Assembly (NCBI RefSeq): GCF_030848805.1
Contig: NC_092365.1
Coordinates: 10,485,760-10,549,759 of the forward strand
Origin: Temnothorax longispinosus
Lineage: Eukaryota; Arthropoda; Insecta; Hymenoptera; Formicidae
Direction of reading: 5' to 3'
Length of the DNA stretch: 64,000 nt
Below are positions 1 through 11,459 of the stretch, piece after piece. Position 1 is the first letter of the stretch, and each line of letters begins with the position of its first letter. A model generated the notes under the pieces. The model saw only the letters and a program-made list of their open reading frames with translations, was not told the origin of the DNA and made no database searches. The translations under genes were made by a program, and so were the position numbers.

Positions 1-1
1 A

Positions 2-1204
2 ATACCCGCTGGAAATGTCTCCGCCCGAATATATTGGTCTTATTGGGATGCTTTGAGTTTAAAGGATGGGGTTCTTTATAAGAGATGGGAAGCACCGAAT
101 CTTAAGTCAAGTATTTTTCAGCTTATTGTTCCTCGAAACCGTGTTAACCAGATTCTAGAAGAAGCACATGATTCTTTTTCTGGAGGACACTTTGGAGTCA
201 ATAAAACTCTTGAAAAAATCCGAAAGCGGTTTTATTGGGCTACCTGTAAACAAGATGTGGAGGAATGGTGCAAAACTTGCAAAGTTTGTGTGTCAAAAAA
301 AGGCCCTTTGGGGAAGGGAAAGTCTCCATTACAAATTTATAATGTTGGGGCCCCATTCGAAAGATTACAAATGGACATACTTGGCCCTCTTCCTATTACT
401 ACTTCCGGAAATAGATATCTCCTCGTCATTGTTGACTGTTTCACCAAATGGGTAGAAGTTTTTCCTATCAGGAATATTAGGGCAAGTACAGTGGCAGAAG
501 TCTTCGTTAATCAAGTCATTTCTAGACACGGGGTCCCTTTAGAAGTCCATACGGATCAGGGGAAGAATTTTGAGTCCAAACTTTTCGCGGAATTGATGAA
601 TCTCCTTGGAATTCGGAAAACGAGAACAACTGCTCTACATCCGCAATCGGATGGACAAGTCGAGCGGCAACATCAGACTATTGTTAATTATTTGGCGAAG
701 TATATTTCTGAAAATCAGAAAGATTGGGATCGCTGGGTCCCTATGTTTTTATTGGCTTACAGATCTTCTAAACACGAGACTACTGGAGTAACTCCCGCCG
801 AGCTGTGTTTTGCCCGAGATCTTAGGTTGCCGTTAGATCTGCTTTTAGGAAGTCCTCCGAGGGGAGGATCTCAGTCAGTTGAAGGTTTTATTGGGAATTT
901 GAAAGAGAAGTTGGACAAGATCCATTCCAACGTTAGGGAACGTATGGATATAAAGTCTTCACGAGCAAAGTCTTGGTATGATCGAAAGGCCAGGCAAACT
1001 CTTTTTCAAGAAGGAGAGAAAGTTTGGTTTTATAATCCTCGTAGGATGAAAGGTAGAGCCCCTAAATTGCAGAGCAATTGGGAAGGACCTTTCTTAATAG
1101 TGAAAAAGTTGAATGATGTGGTCTATTGTATTCAAAGATCTGTGAGACATAAGAAGAAAATTGTGCATGCGGATAGGTTGGCTTCTATTTCCGAAAGACA
1201 TTAG
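2..1204 (+). CDS. Ty3/gypsy retrotransposon pol, C-terminal integrase part (5' end outside window)
   Basis: The frame is open from the left edge, so the polyprotein starts upstream. Numbering residues from position 53, an HHCC zinc-binding domain is visible (His39, His46, Cys76, Cys79). The integrase core carries Asp108 (MDILGP context), Asp168 (HTDQG) and Glu204 (GQVERQ), giving the D-D-35-E spacing. A basic C-terminal segment with an NWEGPF motif ends the frame. Integrase inserts the element cDNA into the chromosome. No stop or frameshift is seen in this part, so it could be young. The polypurine tract and LTR that follow in the same orientation confirm the assignment. No chromodomain is evident. 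Confidence 0.93.
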   Translation: MPAGNVSARIYWSYWDALSLKDGVLYKRWEAPNLKSSIFQLIVPRNRVNQILEEAHDSFSGGHFGVNKTLEKIRKRFYWATCKQDVEEWCKTCKVCVSKKGPLGKGKSPLQIYNVGAPFERLQMDILGPLPITTSGNRYLLVIVDCFTKWVEVFPIRNIRASTVAEVFVNQVISRHGVPLEVHTDQGKNFESKLFAELMNLLGIRKTRTTALHPQSDGQVERQHQTIVNYLAKYISENQKDWDRWVPMFLLAYRSSKHETTGVTPAELCFARDLRLPLDLLLGSPPRGGSQSVEGFIGNLKEKLDKIHSNVRERMDIKSSRAKSWYDRKARQTLFQEGEKVWFYNPRRMKGRAPKLQSNWEGPFLIVKKLNDVVYCIQRSVRHKKKIVHADRLASISERH

Positions 1205-1991
1205 AGTTTGATAGGGATATTATGGACTAGGTTGGGTGTAATAATTTGCGGGGAAGGTTAATTACGGTAGAAATTAAGATTGTTGTGTTGCATTGTTTAC
1301 TGCGCGTGTTATTTTGTTCTTAGATATTTACGGAAGCCGAAGCGGTCGTAACTCCTCACCGAGTTGGACATCTTGGGAGCTGGCTTGTTGCCGAACCTAA
1401 TACCGGCGAAGGATAAGACTGCCTCTCTCACGGTTGTTTGATCCGTGGTTTTTCCGTGAGACATAGGGCAAATGCCGAGGCAGGGACTTGGGGAGTCTTT
1501 CGAGACGTTGGGTCCACGGTAAGCTTCCCCCCCCCTTGTCCGAAGATTTAGAAGAGGAGCAGCGACATCTCCGACGACTTCGGGAGTTGAGAGGAAGAGG
1601 CCTGTGTTGGGAGGCGAGATCTCCTGCGAGGGAATTGATGAGGGGTCGCCCTAGAGTCGGCAGGGGGGAGAGAGTATCTTCTTCCGGAAAATGTCGATTG
1701 GGGACTCGCTCCATGAGGAAGAGGACATGATCCTGGACTCGAGAAGAGGACGGTGCCCGGTAACCTGTGGCAGCAGCCCAGGGTAGGGCAGGAAGCCGTG
1801 AAGAGGACATGATCCTGGACTTCCAGAGTACGGTTGGGACCGAGAGGAGGACGGTGCCCGGTAACCTGTAGCAGCAGCCCAGGGTAGGGCAGGGGGCCGT
1901 CCCGGTACCCTGGAATCGTACAGAAAAGTTCGCCCAGTCAGGAAACTGCCCCTCCGGATTGTCGGGACGACAATCTGAAGAGGGGGGGCAG
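1205..1991 (+). other. Ty3/gypsy 3' untranslated region with internal duplication and polypurine tract
   Basis: No credible coding frame is present between the integrase stop and the LTR, so an env gene is not supported. Two imperfect copies of an 80-100 base unit lie at about 1718-1799 and 1800-1901; both contain GACATGATCCTGGAC and CCCGGTAACCTGT. The stretch ends in a purine run (GAAGAGGGGGGGCAG, 1977-1991) directly against the LTR, which is the expected plus-strand primer site. Confidence 0.75.
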
Positions 1992-2308
1992 TGTTACGCC
2001 CGCTCGCCCGTGCCGAGACGTTCGTTCTCGTGGGCTGAAATTGGCTTCGCTCCGCAGAAGTTTCAAGCCAAAGCGCGTCTCTTGACAACGGGGACGCATA
2101 GAATTATCGATTTAATTACCGCCTGTCAGATTGATCTGGTGACTCGAATCGTTCGGTCCGGTTTCCCAGAACTTTCTTGTATTCCGTTCTGAGTTTAAAT
2201 AAACCCGAGTTCCTTTTTGTATAACAAGAGTGGTTATTTCTGCGATCCCGGAAGTACGCGGACGCGTTCGTGAGTGCGCGCGACACGAATAGCGAACGGA
2301 GCGTAACA
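1992..2308 (+). repeat. 3' LTR of the Ty3/gypsy element
   Basis: The 317-bp segment begins TGTTACGCCC and ends GAGCGTAACA, so its termini are the inverted pair TGTTACG/CGTAACA. It sits immediately after the polypurine tract. An AATAAA-type signal lies near 2199. The matching 5' LTR would be upstream of the window, so LTR age cannot be estimated. Confidence 0.88.
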
Positions 2309-2707
2309 ATATATTAAATTTGGTGCTTTATATAAAATTATATATGGGTCCGTATATCATTATATATGGGCATATATAATTCCAAATATAACTAGATATG
2401 AACAATAGATCATATATGCACTCATATATGGATCCATATAAGATTCATATAAAAGTATATATAACCCTAAATAACTTAATCACTAAAAAATATTGTGACA
2501 ATAATTAATCGAATAATATAAAAAGCAATTAAGATTTCGCCAGTGTCTGTTTGTGACTATTTTATAATCTACGTTGAATAGCCTGGGTTACTAACAATAA
2601 GAAGAGGAGAGACATGCATTTCTGTGTTACATTTTTTAGATTTTTTATATATTCTGTGTTATATTTTATAGATTTTCTATATATTTTTTTCCAGCCGCTT
2701 AAATAAA
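2309..2707. other. AT-rich spacer, no gene seen
   Basis: AT-rich sequence with many partly self-complementary ATATATGG/CCATATAT words. No coding frame or recognisable element end apart from the flanks of the neighbouring elements. Confidence 0.6.
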
Positions 2708-3090
2708 ATGCGTACATTCATCAAGGCGCACAAGGACAGTCTCCCACGGCCGAATAAATGTAACGTGGTTTATAAGGTGAATTGTAATGATTGCGATGCT
2801 TCTTATGTGGGCCAAACGGGTAGGCAATTGCAAGAATCAAGGAGCATCGTAATCATATTAATTGGAGTACTCCAAATCATTCTGTCATAACTGAACACAG
2901 ATTAGAATGGAATCATGATTTCGATTGGAATAGCGTTGAAATCTTAGACAATGAATCCTATGGTTATAAACGTCTGATTTCGGAAATGATATACATAAAA
3001 AGGCAGGCAAACGGTCTGAATTTACAGACCGATGCGGAGAGTTTACCGGACGCGTATTTAAATGTAATCGAGAGACTGTCTAAAATTTAG
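2708..3090 (+). pseudogene. Penelope-like element, C-terminal GIY-YIG endonuclease domain (frameshifted)
   Basis: The first frame reads NVVYKVNCNDCDASYVGQTG, the start of the GIY-YIG nuclease fold used by Penelope-like elements. A frameshift near 2830 moves the rest to another frame, which continues RIKEHRNHINWSTPNHSVI and runs to a TAG ending at 3090. A linking VVYKINC plus YVGQTGR is characteristic of these retroelements. The reverse transcriptase part is absent, so this is a 5'-truncated dead copy. The downstream hammerhead-like motif supports the family call. Confidence 0.82.
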
Positions 3091-3720
3091 AATAACTTGA
3101 TGCGAGAGTTTATCCCCTCCTCTGGGTTATACACCAGTCTCTATTATGTTAACCTTCCCACCTATGCCTCACTCATTCGCGACGTTTCGAACCGTGAAGT
3201 TTGTTGTTACAATGCGATATTCCGGTCTGCAATTGCGCTGTAAGTAAATCTATTAGTCATCGGATTTTAACATAAATAATTTACGCCTCTACCACATTGC
3301 GACTCCGTTTGATGGTACAGGTAGGGCTTTCGAATCTTTCTTACCCACCTGGTCTTTCAACCTGGCGAGATTATTTCTAAGATGCGAGGGATGCGGAGCG
3401 AGCGTTTACCGGCGTATCTGGGATTTCGACAACGGTACATCCATAGGATTTCAATCCTTGTTTTTTTTTTAAATTTTGACTGCGTCTTTTATGCTTTGTT
3501 CGTCTATTGACTACGCCTTGTACACGACTTTTTATTATCTTTGTTAATCTTCGTATATGTAACTTTTAACGCTGAAGAGGACACGAATAATGTGTCGAAA
3601 CGTACGTTAATATATATATATTTATTTTTACAAATTGTTTGCGCTTTGATTACCGCGCTTGGCTCTAATTGCCTCTCCTATTCACATTATAAATATTAAA
3701 TAAATTTATATATAAGATGA
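3091..3720 (+). mobile_element. Penelope-like element 3' untranslated tail
   Basis: Non-coding sequence following the GIY-YIG stop in the same orientation. It contains the hammerhead-like motif at 3566-3610 and ends in AT-rich sequence. The exact 3' boundary of the element is not visible. Confidence 0.5.
3566..3610 (+). ncRNA. Hammerhead ribozyme-like motif (short stem III type)
   Basis: The core CTGAAGA (3572-3578) and GAAA (3597-3600) is present. Stem I pairs TTAACG (3566-3571) with CGTTAA (3605-3610). Stem II pairs GACAC (3580-3584) with GTGTC (3592-3596) around a 7-base loop, leaving one extra G (3579) before the stem. Stem III is minimal (AC/GT around 3600-3603), as in the Penelope-like hammerheads described in the literature, which are thought to act as dimers. 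Position in a Penelope-like 3' tail fits. Self-cleavage itself is inferred. Confidence 0.62.
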
Positions 3721-3886
3721 TCAGTTTTTATTTATTTAACCATAATTACAATACAGTTTTTAAATATAATTAATCTATATATTTAAAACCTGTATTTGTT
3801 GCATAGGTCACCTAATTCATTGATTCACTGCAAACGATGATAAAAAAATAATTATAATACACAATAATTACACAGATAAAAGAATA

Positions 3887-6800
3887 TTAATTTATACCTT
3901 CACTATCAACTATTTCTTTACTATTATTAACTGATTTTTCTATTTCATGTGTGAAAATCTTAGCTACTTCTGAAGTGTCCATAAATATTTCTTCTTCTTC
4001 TTCCTCGATCATAACTTCATCTTCATCTATTAAAAATTGTGAGCATGTTGGAGTATTCAAATTATTGCAGTGTGTATCCTCAACATCTATTAAATTTGTA
4101 CAACTGCTATCTCCTTCAGTATTTTCTTTTCGGGTAATTGCGGATGCAGAATGTTTTCCTAGAATATACCACTTGAGCCGGTTTTGCAATTCCACTGGTG
4201 TTGGATGGTCATGTCCTCCGCCCATCATTCTTAAATACGCAAATAAATTTTCTAATATGTCCTGATTCAGTCTGCGTGTAATTATATATTCTATTGGAAA
4301 CGTCTCGGATGAATACTGCTTTTGGATATATAAGAACATCTCTATTTAAGATTTATTGGATAATAAAATGCCTTTTTGGAATTGTAGTAATGCAGATCTT
4401 TGTCCCACTCTCATTTCTTTAATAAACTCTGTCATACTATTGATTGTTCTATTTTGTTCATCTAAATTTATTCCGTACGCATTTAAACCATTGTGGTGTC
4501 CATATTTATTTTGACTATTAAAAATATCGAACCAATTGTTAAACAATTTTAGTATATCAGCTGTCTCTTTCCATTGTTTAGACTTTAATAAACCGTTTTC
4601 TCCACACCACTGTATGGCCATTGCATTCAAATTAGAAAAAACTTGAGCCGCCATTCTAACATTTTGTCTCTGTGTTCCCTTAACATCTAGATGCGCTCTA
4701 CTTATTTTATGTGCTAATTTCAATTCTTTTGAGTTGAGCATTAATAATTTTTCTAAGCAATCCTTATTGAGAATATGTCCTTTTACATGAAATCCGGAGT
4801 GAAAGAAATTGTTTCTTGCTAATTTTATTAAATGCGGGACATCCGCAAAAAAAAGACTTTTAGTGAATTGTCCGCAGGATGAGTAATAAAACACTCCTTG
4901 TTGGTGTCCTCAATCTTTTTCTTTTTAGAATTATTAGGAACGTTTATTCCAACATTTAATTCATTCCATAATCTTACGTTACTGGAACCCATGTCACACG
5001 TGACAGCTACAACAATGTACTCAATTTGATGCAACATCTGCAGCACTGTAAGTAAAATGTTCGGAGTCATTGCCTGATCAAAATTGAAATAAATGGGTTG
5101 TTTCCATTTATTAAATAACCCTCTAGCCATAATGAATTGGCAAGTTTTATAAGGTCCGTAAATCTTTTGTTCCTTTCTTTCCAAATCCACTTTATTAGAA
5201 ATATATAATTCGTCGAATGACAATATTGTTAATTTTTCCGTTATACTAAGGTTTTGTCCTTTATCCTCCATGATTTTAAATACATCTTTTAAAATACCGG
5301 GCTGCACATTAAATGTTGCACACCAATTCTGCAAGGTTGATATAGATGGTAATGGTAATTTCTTAACATTTCTTAAAAATCGGTAGGCTTTGGGGCTTAG
5401 TGATCGTAATGCAATTGCAGAAGTAATATCTTCAGATGACCATCTTATTCGAGGATTCGCATTCGGTGACATTAAAATTTTGATTTGCCCGGGAGTAAAG
5501 AATTTATGTAAAGCATCTGTAGTTGTTTTTAGAGATTCTTTTAGCTTATCTATTTCCATTTTTGCAATATTAGATTCTTGTTGCATATTCTTTTTTAATG
5601 ATTCAAAGTGTATATTTAATTTCTTGTTTTGTTCTACTAGCTGAGCGTTTTCTACTAATAACTTATTTTTTTCCTCTTCAGATTTCTTCAGTTGTTCCAA
5701 TAACGTTTGTACTGAAACATTTTGCTCATGACCAATTTCTTCATCTTTTCTGTAAAAAATACAATTATATCTTAATAATAATACTAATAACACATTATTT
5801 AATACTAATTATATTTGTATATTTAAAATATAATTAAAAAATGCAGATTATTTTCAAATTGATTATAAAAGACAAATCTATTAATATAATATGGATAGTA
5901 ATGAACGATAAGAGACGAATGTAAATTAAATTGTACTACATACTTGGTTTCTTTTGCTACAACATCTGAAAGCAAAATATGTTCATCTTCATGAATATTC
6001 TTATTTATATTAATTATTTGCTCTGGACATATATGCTGCTTTTCTTGCACATATTGCACAAGTTCGCCATAGGTTGGTATTCCTGTACATACTCTAAAAA
6101 ACATAAAGTACTTTCTTTATCTTCTTTTTTATTTATTTATTCATATTGTATATTTCTTTCTACAGAGTGTCCAATAATAATTGTATCACCTCTCGTATGC
6201 AGGTACAGCAAGTGAAACCGAGAAGAATTGGTCGATCTTTTTAAATTAATTTCTCAATAATTATTACAACAATCGCAAAATGATAAAAAACTTTTCACTT
6301 GCTCTACCTGCACACGAGGTGATATGGTTATGCAGACACCCTGTGAATGTCTGTGAATCCTATAAAGAAAACACTTACAAAGTTTTTATTCTTTCATTAT
6401 CATCTTCACGTGTTCTTTTTCGTTTCTTTCCCAAATTCAAAAATTTTCTAGGGATAGAACCTTTCTTCAGTCGCAATATCTGCTTAGCAGGTATATTTTT
6501 TTGTCGCGGCTTTGTCCAAACCATTTCAAAGCAGCTTTCATCAAAATGGGCACTACATACCGTTGCTAAAATTATATTTTATAATAATATGAAATAAGAA
6601 ATAAATTTAAAAATAATAGTAAAATTAAAAAATAATATAAATAAGAAAAATAATAATATAAAATAATATATATAATGTTATAAAGTTAAGTTTGGTTATT
6701 AATATTATTATGTTATGTTACAGTAAAACTCTTAGTTGATAAGTTGTCAACTATAATAAACTCTTTGGAATTTATGTTATAATGTTATTATAAAATGTAA

Positions 6801-6972
6801 ATATAAATATAAATTATATTAATTTACCGGAATTAGTTTTTATTTCTCCCTCATTTTTTCCGCAAGCTTTTAGCCATTGCTGGAGAATAACAGGTTCTTT
6901 TGGAAATTGGAAAAATTTTATATTTTTTGTCACCGTACGATTGGTGCAATTTTGAATATAACAGGTTGGCAT
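3887..6972 (-). pseudogene. P-element/THAP9-like transposase, five exons, disrupted
   Basis: Exon 1 (6972-6828) encodes the THAP start MPTCYIQNC. Exon 2 (6565-6379) supplies the CSAHFDESCFE half of the C2CH zinc finger and a basic tail. Exon 3 is 6093-5944 and exon 4 starts at 5749 with a coiled coil. GT..AG boundaries and phases agree throughout. Exon 4 goes on into the catalytic and GTP-binding region of P-type transposases, ending with ITRRLNQDILEN and MGGGHDHPTP near 4200. Two lesions break it: a one-base deletion (or two-base gain) in an 8-base A run at 4849-4856, and an in-frame stop at 4346-4348. A splice donor-like GGTATAAA lies next to 3887, so another small exon is possible. The protein would bind terminal repeats and move the element. 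No P-type 31-bp terminal repeats were identified. Confidence 0.85.
6163..6343. mobile_element. Small TIR MITE inside intron 2 of the P-like transposase
   Basis: About 181 bp with imperfect inverted ends of 45-50 bases. The left begins CAGAGTGTCC and contains CACCTCTCGTATGCAGGTAC; the right is its diverged complement ending GACACCCTG. The left flank is TA and the right TG, consistent with a degraded TA duplication of a mariner-type MITE. Confidence 0.68.
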
Positions 6973-7087
6973 TGTGCTAAAAAAAAGAAAATATATATAA
7001 TTATAAAGACAGAGAATGAGACAGAGCTTATACTGACAGACAATATAAGCATGCAGCATCGTCTGACAGAGAAGCTTTTGATTCTTA

Positions 7088-7350
7088 AGGCCGCCGTAAA
7101 ATCGAAAATATAAGAAACAGGGAACATATATTAGTAATTAGAAAGAAGGAATGATCAATAAGGAACAGATCAACGCAAAATAAAATATAAAATATATAAA
7201 CGATAGATTTCATAGCCTGTACATATTACGTAACCTAAACTGGAAAATTGAAAAAAAAAAGTTACTTTCAACAGTCAAAAAATATAATCCTTATTCCTTA
7301 TCTCTAATATCTGTTCCCTATTCCTTATGTTTTTGATTGTGCGGCGGCCT
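7088..7350. mobile_element. Hairpin-ended MITE, TTA target duplication
   Basis: 263 bp. The left end AGGCCGCCGTAAAATCG matches the complement of the right end, CGGCGGCCT preceded by TTTTTGATTGTG, over about 40 bases. TTA flanks both sides (7085-7087 and 7351-7353), as in PIF/Harbinger-type (Tourist) elements. A related single end occurs at 61602. Confidence 0.75.
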
Positions 7351-7543
7351 TTATTGTGTTGTCTTTATAAAAATTATACTTACACTATGTTTTAAACGTT
7401 TTGCTCTTCCTTACGCGTGTTTATTACTCGTCTTCTTTATGACAGTAGCCATATTGGATTTGAACATTTCTGGTCATTTCTCATTGGCTATTATTTAGGA
7501 CGACTGCGCATCCACGGGACTGGTACACCTTTATATTTACATC

Positions 7544-9318
7544 ATGACCACCGTACTGCAATGGTTGAAAATGTCACCTCACATGCTTAAAACCTATGTG
7601 GCGAACCGAGTCGCGGAAATACAAGAACTCACCAGCGGAATCAAATGGCGACACGTTAGGTCGGAAGACAATCCGGCGGATGCGATATCAAGGGGTCAAT
7701 TACCCCACGTCTTTTTAAAAAACCGAACCTAAGTTTACAGGACCTCCGTGGCTGGTGGAAAATAAGGGCAAGTGGCCCAACGAAGGGATACGATTAACCG
7801 AAATATCCGAAATAAGAACAAACACGTGTTTAACGACGATATCCGGTAGTTTAGAAGTATTTGAAAAATATTCTTCTTACTCTAAATTGCTTAGAATCAT
7901 TGCGTATTGTCGTCGTTTTCGACCTGACAACAAATACATCGAGTCATTGTGCGCGGAGGAAATCAACGAAGCGGAGATACGTATTTTAAAGCTTCTACAA
8001 GCTACGCGATTTTCAGAAGAAATTAAAATCCTTAAAATTAAGCGCGTAATAAACCAAGGTAAACTCGCTAGTTTAAACCCGTTTTTAGACGAAAACGATT
8101 TAATTCGCGTAGGAGGGCGTCTACAAAAATCGCAACTGACATTCGCACGGAAACATCCAATATTACTACCGAATCGGCATCGCTTGACCGATCAGATCAT
8201 ACGTGAAATTCACGAAACCCATTATCACACGGGAATTCAGACCACCTTATATATTCTCCGACAAAAATTTTGGATACTCGACGGTCGAAATCAGGTTCGA
8301 AAAGTGATACGCGCGTGCACGCGTTGCTTTCGTTTCGACGCTAAAGCAATAGAATACAGAATGGGCAATCTTCCGTCGGTCCGTGTACGCGAAGCCATAC
8401 CTTTTGCAAATACGGGGATTGATTTTTGTGGTCCCTTTTTTATAAAGGAAAAAAAATATCGAAACAAAACGCGAATCAAGGTGTATATCTGTGTATTTGT
8501 ATGCATGTCAATAAAGGCAATACACCTCGAATTAGTGAGCGATCTATCGTCCGACAGTTTCTTAGCGGCGTTACGTCGATTCGTTGCTAGACGAGGAGTA
8601 CCGAACCATATTTACTCTGACAACGGGACTAACTTCGTAGGTGCAAACAATAAATTGAAAGAGCTATATGTTCTATTCAACTCAGATGAATATAAGAATC
8701 GCATAGAAAGATTCTCTAGCAAACGCCGCATTAAGTGGCATAATACCACCGATAGCGCCACATTTCGGCGGTTTATGGGAGTCTACAGTGAAGCTATTTA
8801 AACATCATTTCCGACGCGTTGTTGGCGATTCCCTCTTCACGTTCGAGGAATTAAATACATTTACAATTGAAATCGAAGGAATTCTAAATTCCCGACCCAT
8901 TACCTCCCTTTCATCCGATCCGAACGACACGTTAGCACTGACACCCGCTCATTATTTAATTAGCCAGCCGCTAACCACCTTCCCGGAGGGAGATTTATCT
9001 TATGTTCCAGCTAATCGACTATCTACATGGCAACATATTACGAAGGTCCGGCAAGATTTCTGGACTCGTTGGAATCTTGAGTATTTGAACGAGCTTCAAA
9101 AACGTTATAAGTGGACCAAAGATGGACCGGAGCTAAATACAGGGACAGTCGTGCTTCTGAAAGAGAAAAATCAGCCGTGTTTACAATGGGCACTAGGCAA
9201 AATCACCGCACTACACCCAGGTGAAGACGGAGTAGCACGAACTGCCACGGTCAAAACCGCGACCGGAAAATTAAAACGGGCGGTCAAGCTCCTATGCCCA
9301 TTACCGATCGACCACTAG
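7544..9318 (+). pseudogene. BEL/Pao retrotransposon fragment: RNase H end and integrase, two frameshifts
   Basis: The first part (to 7732) carries TVLQWLKMSPH and EDNPADAISRG, the end of a Pao RNase H domain. A frameshift in the A-rich stretch near 7720 moves the frame to one reading FTGPPWL and then the integrase: HETHYHTG with CTRC (zinc domain), GIDFCGP (first Asp) and YSDNGTNF (second Asp). A second frameshift near 8740, before the conserved PHFGGLWES glutamate block, leads to the last frame, which ends with the Pao C-terminal LLKEKNQPCLQWALGKI region. Protease, reverse transcriptase and gag are missing, so the copy is 5'-truncated and dead. Confidence 0.88.
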
Positions 9319-9462
9319 TCATGCGAATCTCATCACGAAATCGCAAAGCGTTATTATATGAAACATTGTACTGTCACGCGGAATACGTAATAATTCCAAC
9401 GCGATTCATATTGATTCGTCGCGAACATTATAACTATACAGTAGTTGAGCGTTATACCCTCA

Positions 9463-9473
9463 ACGGGGGGAGC
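9463..9473 (+). other. Polypurine tract of the BEL/Pao fragment
   Basis: ACGGGGGGAGC lies 145 bases after the integrase stop and directly before a TGTTGCGTAGCAAC start, the usual arrangement at a 3' LTR. Confidence 0.55.
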
Positions 9474-9474
9474 A

Positions 9475-10240
9475 TGTTGCGTAGCAACTAGCGAAGCGAA
9501 TGTCGTGCACGACGCAAGCCATACGAAAAATAAATACACCATAAACGATCAGCGGCGCAGACCCACACATGCACACGTACACGCAATTACATATACATCT
9601 GCCTAGCCGCCAGGTGGCATAACTTCAGGCGTCTTCGGCGCCTGTGATCTTCGAATCGTGGCTTCCGCTATCGTCTTCTCCTTTCGACCAACAGTAGCAG
9701 TCGCGGCCGAACACGAGCGAATCGGTGGGCGGATCCAGGATCCACCAATAGAATTATTTGTAGTTTCGCAAAAGCGGTAGCGGGGGTCACGGCTGACGGC
9801 TGCCGCGACGCTTCGGGCAGTGAGTCGAAGAAGGTTTTCGGGATCAGTAGTAGAACACGGTCTTGTTCAAGCGATCGAATTCGCAGTCGAGTTAGTCAGC
9901 CGAAGAGAACGATATACATTACGAACTTCTAAACGAAACATTATCGCAAACCAGGTCGTTCCGAAGACGTTGTCGCGATCCAGGCTTAAGCTTGAGGCGT
10001 CATCGCGATCTCGGAACGGCGGGCGTCTAGGCGTCTTCGCGAGTGCGTGGGTCTGACGCGAGTCGCGAAGCAATTCGCTCAAAAGGCGTTCCAAATAGGT
10101 AACCACAATCGATAGATTTCGTGCGTATATGTATCGAGTAAAGACTCGAATATGATGAACTTTCCACATTGAGAGTGTCGATTCTGAAAAACGTTCCAAG
10201 TGATAATTTATCGGAATGAACAAAAATAGCAAACAATAAA
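9475..10240 (+). repeat. Probable 3' LTR of the BEL/Pao fragment (right end uncertain)
   Basis: It begins TGTTGCGTAGCAAC after a polypurine tract. No second copy exists in the window to fix the end; AATAAA-like signals are seen near 9527 and 10235. Open frames here on both strands show no protein resemblance, and I treat them as chance. The right boundary given is a guess. Confidence 0.4.
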
Positions 10241-10476
10241 TACTCAGCACTTGTTTTCAAAATACGATCATTTCATTAGCATTACTAATGTCTTTTCTTT
10301 CACAAAAGAAAATAAAATTTATCTTAAAATGTTATTCCTGACCATCATACGTAACAAAAATAAAATGTAATTCACTGTATAACCATGCATCAGATATCAG
10401 ACTTCTTTCTCTCTTACTTATTAAATATTAATTTCTTCACATATTAAGTTATATAAATAATATGAATAATATATAC
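10241..10476. other. AT-rich spacer, no gene seen
   Basis: No coding potential, repeat or element end recognised up to the TTAA at 10477. Confidence 0.5.
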
Positions 10477-11459
10477 TTAAGGTAGCTGTCTCGCTACGTG
10501 CTAGTCATGTGACTGTTTGTAGGTTTTCACGTTCAGAAATATATTTCAGGCAATTTTTGCTAAGGAAAAAATAATTTTATGAATTATGGTGTAAAATTTC
10601 ATACGTGACAAAGTATGTTACTTTTTCCAAATTATGTGATTTTTCTCATTTGGCTCCGTTTTGATCAGCTGATCATGCGAGTCGTTGAGAAAGGTTACAA
10701 GTGAGGTTACATCTCCTTTTCGATTGAATTTTGACAATTACTGAGAAAGGGTTTCAAAACGCATGACAGGGGTGTCAATAATCACTATCCAATTCGGCGA
10801 CTTCCGTTTCCGGCGCTTTCGTGAGTGACACGTGTGTGAGTGACTGAAAGAAAATCGGAGAAAGAGGAGTGTGAGAGGGTGTGTGAGAGGGCAGTGAGTG
10901 GGTGAGAGAGAGAAGCAGAGGAGTGAGAGAGAGTGTGGGAGTGGGCGCAGGTCAAAGGGAAAGGATAGGGTTAGATACGGGGAAGGAAAAGTGACGGTAG
11001 AACAACGGGCAGATAGGTAGGCATAGAATAAAACAGAGGAGAGGGGCAGAGCGTATAGACGGGGACGTCACGAAGTCGCGCTGTCGCGGCGACACGCGTG
11101 GGGGCATAGGCAGGTGCGAACATAGAAGGGAAACTCATAGAGAAATAGAAGAGCAGGGTAGATAGGTATAGCTGAAGGAAAATGGCGGAGGATGAAGGAA
11201 AAGCGGCAAGATTGATAGAATTAATTGGGGAAGATCAGGAGAAGGGAAAAAGGAAGAGAAGAAGAAGTACAGGTAGTAAGAGGAAGTACAGGTAGAACCA
11301 AAGAGAAAGAGAGGGGAAACAGAAGGCGGGGAATCCGAAAAATGGGCCTTTAACAGGAGTAAGAAGGTGCAGAGATCACCGAAGAAAATAGATGATAAGG
11401 AAACTACAGGAGATGAAAGAAGCTGAATAGAGGAGATAAAAAAGGAAGTAAAAACCGAG

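Noticed and set aside
1397..2309. Minus- and plus-strand frames near the gypsy LTR, possible env
   Set aside because: They follow duplicated GC-rich untranslated sequence and show no signal peptide, transmembrane segment or glycoprotein pattern.
9820..10260. Arg/Ser-rich frames on both strands
   Set aside because: They overlap each other within a probable LTR; no homology or start context.
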